A DNA stretch of 64,000 nucleotides from Apostichopus japonicus (taxonomy: Eukaryota; Echinodermata; Holothuroidea; Aspidochirotida; Stichopodidae). The stretch covers positions 5,827,001-5,891,000 of the forward strand of contig NC_092579.1 in NCBI RefSeq assembly GCF_037975245.1. The letters run 5' to 3'. The translations under genes were made by a program, and so were the position numbers. The number at the start of each line of letters is the position of its first letter. Positions within the stretch are counted from its first letter, which is position 1. Under the pieces are notes generated by a model. The model had not been told where the DNA came from. It did no database searches and was given only the letters and a program-made list of their open reading frames with translations. Below, piece after piece: positions 56,391 through 64,000 of this stretch.

Positions 56391-58881
56391 CAATGTAAAT
56401 TGGAAAGAAGTCTTTTATTTTGACCAGACATTCATATAATGTCACCACAAATCAGAAACACACAGAAAAGAAAAGAAAAGAAAAAATTACAAGTCCAGCT
56501 TGAGTAACACTTCTCCAAATTACTAAAAGTTAATAACAAAAACAGAAATTTTATAGTGTATTTCGGTTGAATCAACAAGAATATCTGGTACAAACGTCTT
56601 TCCTAATTTTGAACCAAACTTCAGGATGCTGTATCTTTTCCTAAATAAAAGTTTTTTAACAAGATTATCAATATCCAACTAAATTAGGGTTCTCCAAACT
56701 AGAATCATAACACAAAAGTTATAAATATAATTTCCAAACATAAAATCTATAAAAAAAAATCTTAAAATTCTGTACTTTTCTGAGAAAATGAGGCATGGGT
56801 AATAATATGAAATATAGATAATTGTACTCATTACTTAGTTCAAGGCATATTATTAATAATGACTCCATTATAAGCAATCTCCATAAAAAAAGAACAGAAA
56901 AATAATAATAATCAAAGAAATGAAACATGAAAAAGACAAGGTAGTCTAGAAACCGAATTGTTCTTTGATCCAGTGGGTAGAAGGTGGTTTGAAAGAGGTA
57001 AAACCAAAACCAATAAATCGATGGTAATTAAAAAAAAACAAACAGGTTGTTGGAGATTGAGAGAATGCATAACACGTTTGGAAACTGTGAAAGATTGTTT
57101 GTTTGGTGTAAACAGGGACGGGCAGGGGGGGGGGGACTGGCCTACTGTGGTAGGTACAAATTCACAACATAATACCTGCACTCTTCCGTAAAATTAGCAT
57201 ATCATTTGATACAACTCAACAAAACTCACAATTCAAGAGCAACACATAACTCTGTTAAATTATTCCTTCCTCCACTACCATTTCAAATTTCTCTGCTTAA
57301 ATTCTTCTTCTTTTTATTCTAAAAAAAACCCTCCTTTTTCAACATGAAATGCCTTAGCACTGGTTTATCATAATAGACTCTGCATGTATACAAAATATGA
57401 AAGACCACAGCTTAATATCAAAAAAACAAAAAGCAAAACGAACATTTTAAACTATCTAAGGTTAAATTTATCTCATTGAAAGACGGGTTGTAAAGGCTTC
57501 ACTGGAATAAATTGCCAATTCGCTGAGAAATTTTTTTTGGCATACAAAGCTTTTAACAACATTTCTATAAAGACTATTCTTAAGACAACAACAAAAATAA
57601 TAATAATAATAATAATTTCAGTGGTAAAAGGGGAAAGAATTCATAGCATCTAGCTAATTGTACAAAATTTAAACTGGTCACAATTGTTTTTCACGTTTTT
57701 AAAGTGTTACTTCCTATATAAAATACTAACTGTTTACAGCAAACAGTGGCCATGAGTCAGACAAACATCAGAAAGAATAAACTATTCATTGGAGCTTAAA
57801 CATTTTCATTTCATAATGAAGATAACAAATTATACACAAAGCCTGTATCTTTACATGTAAAAATGATTTAAAATTAACTTGCCAAAAAGTGACATTTTTC
57901 TCTAAAATGTTCATATTACAACCATTTTCACAATTACCAATAAATGGATCTTGATTCAATCAACGACTAAATAAAAAATGTCAAAATCATACACGTTATA
58001 AATCATGTTTCTAGCCTTCCAGTCAAGAAATGAATATTCATATTTCTTTATAATCAGTCATTTACATCTTAAAATTAATACAATATCAATCACGTATACT
58101 ATCCTTCTAGGGAGAATGGTTCCTGCCCACCTCATCAATATTCAACATATCTTTCTCTCATCCAGCCAGTTGGGACAATTTCCTGCTTCTAATACCTCTC
58201 TAAACTGTACTCCAATATCATTCTCTCAAAGCACTGGTATTGACAGTACAAACAGTTCCTAACCATGATCTGATAGAAACATGATATTCACACTGCTCGT
58301 ACTGACAATACGAGTGCTCTGAAGCAGGACATGACACTAGAAAAACTTGCCCCAACTGGGTGTCTCATCATCCTAGTTGGGACAATTTTTACCCCATATG
58401 GCAATTTCCAAGTCTCACTTCAAATGCACTTGTATCAGCAATACAACAGTACAAAATTAAGGCTTTGAACTGTTCATAGCTGTCACTATGGTAACTTTCA
58501 ATAGTGATTATATTGTACAATATAAGGTGGTATTAGCCACAAGGAAAATTGTCCCAACTGGGCTGAGAAACAAACCCGATTACATGGATTAAACAATCGG
58601 ATGATGAGTCCATGATTGGTCAATTACTATTGAAGGTATAGAGAGGATGACAGTTACTCTTACTAGGTGATTTTAATACTTTTTTTGAGATGATAACTTC
58701 AAAGTTAGGCTTTTTTTAGCCTTTGAAGAAGATCCTGCTAGGATCGTAAAGTCAGGCCAACTTACTTTTACACATTCTATTACACAGGCTCTCTAGTGGA
58801 TAAGCAGTTTGCTAACAGTTTTATTTTATTTTGAACTTCAAAGGGGACAAAATTGTCTCAATTGGCTGTCCTTGGGGCTCT
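56391..58881 (-). other. Probable 3' UTR of the EGF-repeat gene
   Basis: AT-rich sequence without open frames directly follows the stop codon at 58882. The complement of AATAAA at about 56411-56416 is one possible end and others lie nearer the stop (58817-58830). The extent is therefore uncertain. It contains the two small inverted-end elements at 58166-58565 and a (TAA)n run at 57597-57616. Confidence 0.35.
58166..58565. mobile_element. Two adjacent inverted-end elements (CAGTTGGGACAATTT family)
   Basis: Unit 1, about 58166-58361, runs from ccagttgggacaatttcc to cttgccccaactggg. Unit 2, about 58372-58563, runs from agttgggacaattttt to ggaaaattgtcccaact. Each is about 190 bp with inverted ends; no coding capacity. 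A diverged relative is at 49770-50000. Confidence 0.7.
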
Positions 58882-59024
58882 TCATTCATCCTTATCGTCC
58901 TTGCACCTGAGGTGGCAGAAGATGAGAGATATGACCAAGGCCAGCAGAGCTAATGCTATTATGACAATGATCAGAATCCAGTGCCAGTCTGGGGTACCCA
59001 TGATAGCCTCTCGAGGAGGTAACT
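58882..59024 (-). CDS. EGF-repeat gene, transmembrane and tail exon
   Basis: Acceptor atcctttttcag; phase 1 in; 46 residues then TGA. A short membrane-proximal stalk (LPPREAIMGTPDWHW), a hydrophobic span ILIIVIIALALLALVISLIF, and a tail CHLRCKDDKDE. The two cysteines at the inner membrane edge could be palmitoylated (inference). Confidence 0.85.
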
Positions 59025-62000
59025 CTGAAAAAGGATAAAGAAAAAAACAATAACACAAAAGTTGAAGATTGGACTCTAAAATCACATTTCACAAAATATA
59101 CAGAAAAGTGACTTAAATTTACAGCATCCTAGTTTTATAAGTTTCAAAGATTTTTTTTTCTTCAAATATAGCAAGAATCTTTAAGTCTTGAGTCAATAGA
59201 AAACTCTGCATTTTCTTTACAAGAAATAAGATAGATTTGGTACAACAAAATCATTGGCATTAAATTTGAGCGCCTGACTGAGGGCTACTTGAGATGAAAT
59301 CATTTTGTTGAATGAAAAAAATAAAAGACCCTGGATTGGTTCCACTAGCACTCCAATCATGCAATTCAAATTTCCATCGTAAAATCGAAACCTTCTTTTG
59401 TTTACAGAAGTTGTCGGTTGTACTTCGCATTTCGCAAAATTCTTCGACAATTTCATTTTTTTTTCAATCAGCAAATATTAAGCGAACATACTTTGTGATA
59501 ATTTTGGACCGCCTTGTCCATTCCTTTATACCAAAGAAATATCTTGAGGTGCAAACCAAACGGCGACTGAGCATAATAATAATAATAATTATAGCATTAT
59601 AAACATAACTCTGTCTGGTCCGGTCACTTTAAAACTTACAAGAAGAAAAGACAGACTGCGATGAAAAAAAAAACACAGATTAGAATGACTTGCCAAATGT
59701 GTACTGGGGAGGGGATGGGGGTGGGTAGTGTGGGTGGGGGAAGATGGCCATGGCTGCAGTAATTGTTACATATATATTAATACCTTCTGTGCAGTCATCT
59801 CCAGTGAATTCATTCGGACAATCACATTTATAACTGTTGAGCTGGTTCATGCAGACACCTCCATTGCCGCAGGGATTGGAAGCACACTCATCAACATCTG
59901 CAAAATCCACGGGTAAATTACAATTAGTTTCACTCAAATGAGAACAATTTCATGACACTCCGATTGTATTTGCTCACATGTGAACGAACCAATACCGCAG
60001 AGTGTCAAATTATACTTACCGATATATCGATATAATTTAATATAACATAATATTTATAAATCAATATCAATTTATACATGGGGGAACAGGGAAATATAAT
60101 AAAAATGTTATTGATCAAAGCTTTGTGACTTACCTTACTTTGTGAGATTTGCACCCAAAAAAAAAATATATATAAATCAAATTTGTTTATAATTTACTCA
60201 ATCAGGTCTCCTTTATCTATGTATTATGTAGACCATTGCAATATTTATGTGATAATTTTTTGTTTTTAAAGTTACTTTTGAAATTATCTTTTCATAATTT
60301 TTTACTTTTTTTTTTTTTTTACATTGATACTGAAATTAGCTCAGTACATGGAATATAACGAATCAAAACTCCCACTTTATTGCTTGCAGTCATCTTTTGA
60401 AAATGTGATCAAAATGTTGAACCTTTTTGAGGTATAATGATGTAGAGCAGTTCTCTCACTCACCTTGTTCACAGAATCTGCCAGTATATCCACTCGGACA
60501 ATTGCAGGTGTACCCCTTGGAGGGAGAGGGGAGAGGAATACAGGAGGAATTACCAAAACACTTGTGATTCGAACATTCACCAATTTCTGAGAAAGCAAAA
60601 AAAGGAGATTGGAGAGAGATCATAGAACATTCTCGTAACATAAGCTTATTAAAATGAATAACGACGTTGTGTTTGATACGTCCAATCATGTGTTATTATG
60701 TATTTAAATCAAAAAATTTGTTATTAACTATAAACAGAACTGAAGGTTGAATAATGACCAATATGCTGCTAGTTTTAGAAGAATAACACATTTTCATTAC
60801 ACCTTTTATCAAAGAACTAACAAGTTGCACTTGTGATTTCGAACATTGACCAATTTCTGAGAAAACAAAGAAGGAGGTTTTAAAATGTTTAAAGATTTAG
60901 ATCTATAACTAATTGAATAATTATGTGAAATATTTTGTGCTGACTATAAACAGTTTTTTGAAATTTCAATTTTTTTTATTCAAAACCTAGACACAATCAT
61001 ATATGGCTCCACACAAATCTCTTTTTGCCAGTTACAGCTTCAAATTTCTGTAGTTTTCAGAAGCCAATAAAGTTGGTCCACTCTAAGCTGAATCAGACCT
61101 TTGAATACTCAAACAATTCAAGACACCTCCACTGTGATCTATGTCCATTCAGAGAACTGGTAGACCTAACATATATACTTTGATCAAAGAAAAGACAATT
61201 ATCTACTTTGAAAATATATAGTTAGAAGAAGAAAATAAAATGGTTTGCAAAACTCGACTGAGATATATGTCATACCGGCCTCCTGGCAACTTACTGTTTT
61301 CACAAAAGTCTCCCGCGAAACCCGAAGGACAGGAACATAGGATGACGCCATTCTCCCGTAGGCACGTAGCGCCGTTCTCGCAGGGATTAAGCTCACATTC
61401 GACTAAGGGGTACGAAACTATTGAACGAAGAAGAAAAAGAAAATAAGGAGCAGTCAGCAATCTGTAAAACAGATTTAGTTTTTCTCCTCTAGTTTAAGTT
61501 CAACTATAATTGGACTACTTCCGCATACTCCAACATAGAGCTCACATCTCTGCAGGAGTTTACAACAACCAGCTATTGACTGACATTACATCCCCCACCC
61601 CCACCCCAGAAATCATCCCCCACCCCCCCCCCCCACACCTGTAATCGAACCCAAAAATCACAATAAAATGTTGACAACTTCATTAACAAACAAATGAATT
61701 AATCAATTGCATAATTGCAAACAATATCAATTTTTACCTCCTGTATGTAGCACATGCAAGATAGATATGTTTTGTTCACCTAGGCATGAAACAAAAAAGC
61801 CTGAAATATGTAGTAGAAGTTGTTGAATTACCCTGTTTGCACAGCGGCCCTTCCCAACCTGGTAGACACAGACATGTGAAGTCCCCGTTATCGGTCTCCA
61901 CGCAGGTCGCCCCTCTTCCACATGGCAGGCTGTAACAACCGGTATCTATTAATTAAATGAGGTAAGAGAGAAAAGAATGAAATGCTTGATTCCATGAAGA

Positions 62001-63744
62001 TAATTTTCCACCTAACCCCCTCCCCCCTCCACCCCTGCAGCCGATCATAGTCATTGGCTATTACTTTACAGTGTTACAAAATGCTTTTTCCTTAGACTAG
62101 TCAGTTTTTATTCTCCAGCATGCAGTCTGAAGATTATTTGAAAAGAAATATTCCACAATGTTTAGTCGACATTCCCAAGTCAATAATATCTTGTCCCTAC
62201 CTGAAGATAAGGCTGCTTGACTTGACATTACTTAGTTTGACTGGCTAAATCTGCCCCCTTGCCCCCCCCCCCAGAGTCGGTGGTCTGTGAGATATTATCC
62301 GGGTAGATGTTCACCAAATGCAATTTACCTTTCTAGACAATTATGAAAAATGATGACAATTATGATCTTGTACTTGGTTTATCCTTGGAAACAGGTAAAT
62401 TACAAATTTGAAATGTTTGCTTAAATTTGCTGCCAATGTTCTCTGTATTTTCAGGAAATTTTCAGGGATATTGTAACAATGCAATCAGTCACCAGATAAT
62501 CCCTTTAAAGCCAAGAAGATGAATATACTTACTCCCTCTGCAGAGTCTGCCGTAAGTACTGGGACAATCGCAAGTGAAGTCGGCACCATTGATCACACAA
62601 GGATAACCATTGAAGCAAGGCTCAGAGGCACAAGGATTCCTTGCTGATGGTTGTAAGAAGACAACAAAAAAATATAACTTAATTAAAGGGATTTCAAAGT
62701 CAAAGGAAAATGTTTCTTTTTGGGTACAGATATACTGTCAGGTTATAAATTATAGTACTTGTTCATGCCAAGAGTTTGATGAGGGGGAGGCGGGAGATGC
62801 AGGGAGAAGGGGACTAGGGAGGAGGAGGAGAGGGAGGAGGAGGGGGAGGAGGAGGAGGAGGAGGAGGAGGAGGAGGAGGAGGAGGAGGAGGAGGAGGAGG
62901 AGGAGGAGGAGGAGGAGGAGGAGGAGGAGGAGGAGGAGGAGGAGGAGGAGGAGGAGGAGGAGGAGGAGGAGGAGGAGGAGGAGGAGGAGGAGGAGGGGGA
63001 GGATGGAAGAAATTGAGAAAGAAATCAAACAAAGCAAGCATGTCCAAAAATTGTAAATACAAATCATTTTTTTAAAAACTCGTAAGATCAAACAAGTCTG
63101 GCTTCTATTCATGATTTATGAAAATAACAAACAGGAAATTTTGTGAATTTTTTGGGTTAAAACTTTGGTTGCAATTTCAATAAAAAATTGCAACCACAGA
63201 TATGATAAGGAATAAATATACCTTTCTATGAGATTAAATGATATTGCTTTTGCTCACACTACGATGTAGCGCGGTACTTTGCCATTCGTCAGTTACTGAG
63301 CATCTTGAGTTTTTTCTACGAAAATCGTTATTTGCAATCTTCTCCAGAAGATTGGGCGTCACCACTTTATATTAAGGATATATTTCTTTTCAATTTCTTG
63401 CCATCAGTAGACTTTAACTGCCGTAGGTCCGAGAAATACAAATCATTATTTGAAGAGAATATGATGTTCTTCAGAAAAATGTCACAGAAGCTATTAAATA
63501 ATGACCGTGGGATAGTTACTACACGATACTTATATTCCCCACGAATTTGCTGTAGGCATTGCCATGGTAACACAAGGATGAATGAGATGTTGTAAAACTA
63601 TGCTTCAAGCCAACTCACCAACTTCACATCTCACTCCAAAGTAGCCCTGTTGACACAAACAAGCGAACCCATCGGAATTGGAGAGAGGGACACAGTTACC
63701 CCCATACATGCATGGATTAGGGTCACAATCAACCCTTACAGATT
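58882..63744 (-). CDS. EGF-repeat single-pass membrane protein, 3' part of the gene
   Basis: Six exons each encode one EGF domain with six cysteines. All are multiples of 3 nt (126, 111, 114, 108, 123, 114) with phase-1 borders, so they can be skipped or duplicated without frame loss. The last exon gives a membrane span and a 10-residue cytoplasmic tail, so the repeats are extracellular. EGF tandem arrays mediate protein-protein contacts in adhesion or Notch-type signalling; the short tail argues against a Notch receptor and fits an adhesion protein or non-canonical ligand. The upstream part lies beyond 64000, so the family cannot be named. Confidence 0.85.
59784..59897 (-). CDS. EGF-repeat gene, calcium-binding EGF exon 6
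   Basis: Acceptor gtggattttgcag, donor GAAG|GTATTA, phase 1-1. DVDECASNPCGNGGVCMNQL then YKCDCPNEFTGDDCTE. The DVDEC start, the Asn after the third cysteine and the aromatic residue before CDC fit a calcium-binding EGF domain, the only one of the six. Confidence 0.9.
60464..60586 (-). CDS. EGF-repeat gene, EGF exon 5
   Basis: Acceptor ttttgctttctcag, donor CAAG|GTGAGT, phase 1-1. IGECSNHKCFGNSSCIPL ... YTCNCPSGYTGRFCEQ. The domain has a longer third-to-fourth cysteine loop (PSPSKGY) than its neighbours. A decayed copy of its 5' part lies 0.27 kb upstream. Confidence 0.85.
60830..60885 (-). pseudogene. Decayed partial duplicate of EGF exon 5
   Basis: On the plus strand, cacttgtgatttcgaacatt followed by gaccaatttctgagaaaac closely matches the acceptor and first codons of exon 5 (60557-60605). 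It has a 1-base insertion and a C-to-G change that turns the Glu codon region into a stop context. Only the first 30 nt or so of the exon plus its acceptor are present. Confidence 0.75.
61295..61402 (-). CDS. EGF-repeat gene, EGF exon 4
   Basis: Acceptor gtaccccttag, donor AACA|GTAAGT, phase 1-1. VECELNPCENGATCLREN ... ILCSCPSGFAGDFCEN, a complete EGF domain. Confidence 0.85.
61832..61945 (-). CDS. EGF-repeat gene, EGF exon 3
   Basis: Acceptor tttaattaatag, donor CAGG|GTAATT, phase 1-1. TGCYSLPCGRGATCVETD ... FTCLCLPGWEGPLCKQ, a complete EGF domain. Confidence 0.85.
62533..62643 (-). CDS. EGF-repeat gene, EGF exon 2
   Basis: Acceptor ttacaaccatcag, donor GGGA|GTAAGT, phase 1-1. RNPCASEPCFNGYPCVIN then DFTCDCPSTYGRLCRG, six cysteines, with one residue fewer than usual in the last loop (TYGRLC). 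A second acceptor 4 nt downstream would break the phase. Confidence 0.8.
62778..63003. repeat. (GGA)n purine tract, about 225 bp
   Basis: Almost pure GGA trinucleotides from about 62820, in the intron between EGF exons 1 and 2. Translations give poly-Arg, poly-Leu and poly-Pro frames that are artefacts. Confidence 0.97.
63619..63744 (-). CDS. EGF-repeat gene, EGF exon (first visible)
   Basis: Acceptor ttttattcaacag, donor GTTG|GTGAGT, phase 1-1. One EGF domain: VDCDPNPCMYGGNCVPLS through FACLCQQGYFGVRCEV. It has six cysteines and the C-x-C...G(Y/F)-G-x-x-C ending; no calcium-binding Asp-x-Asp-Glu start. Confidence 0.85.
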
Positions 63745-64000
63745 CTGTTGAATAAAAGAAGAGAAAGTTAGAAATTTCTTTGTAAATATCAACAATTTTC
63801 TTTCCTGATGATAACTAGAGATAGGGACAGAGTCACACTTAGTTTCTTGCTTTGGTGATATTTTAAGTAAAGACGTAACTAATTTTATTTCGACAGATGT
63901 TATGAGGAACTTAACATTTCATAGTGAATGATAAAAGCGAAATTTTGGTGTTTTAGCTAAATGTGACAAATTTCTCGACGCTCATCCAAAATAAAACCCC

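Noticed and set aside
62610-63112. Long poly-Arg, poly-Leu and poly-Pro frames
   Set aside because: Products of the GGA trinucleotide repeat in an intron between two EGF exons.

Overview
The window is nuclear DNA of an invertebrate animal. Genes are split into short exons with GT-AG introns, and the sequence between them is AT-rich and full of microsatellites and small transposons. Frequent aggcctat/taggccta words and the gene content suggest a marine deuterostome, perhaps an echinoderm. That is a guess from sequence character, not a proven identity. Every gene I could support lies on the minus strand.

Genes, left to right on the plus coordinates (read each one right to left): (1) an uninterrupted 277-codon bHLH transcription factor ORF at 3438-4271. 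(2) A 16-exon gene at 5239-30461 that joins in frame across every splice junction. It encodes about 915 residues with two cyclic-nucleotide-binding folds and resembles CNBD2. The first fold keeps the cNMP-binding motif; the second has lost it and carries a long insertion. (3) A 9-exon gene at 40387-52266 (401 residues, also in frame throughout) for a four-pass membrane protein of the bestrophin-like DUF4239 type, including a 22-nt microexon. (4) The 3' end of a gene for a single-pass EGF-repeat membrane protein, from 58882 past the right edge. Six symmetrical phase-1 exons carry one EGF domain each, followed by a transmembrane/tail exon and a long probable 3' UTR.

Mobile and repeated DNA: several hAT-type non-autonomous elements can be delimited to the base by 8-bp target duplications (901-1269, 16292-16668, 41617-42021, 45735-46118, 55829-56343). 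One lies nested inside another (41296-42392). A frameshifted hAT transposase C-terminus sits at 9945-10216 beside a large inverted repeat built round an AAAAG microsatellite. There is also a palindromic foldback element (28056-28305), a tRNA-headed SINE-like unit (36663-36903), and small elements with CAGTTGGGACAATTT ends (58166-58565, 49770-50000).

The most unusual item is a repeat whose first 45 nt match the 5' end of U2 snRNA at 43 of 45 positions. After that it changes to an unrelated body (39760-39926). Three diverged relatives stand in tandem at about 23160-24070 and include a 20-bp minisatellite that seems to have grown out of one of them. This looks like a U2-headed SINE or satellite family.
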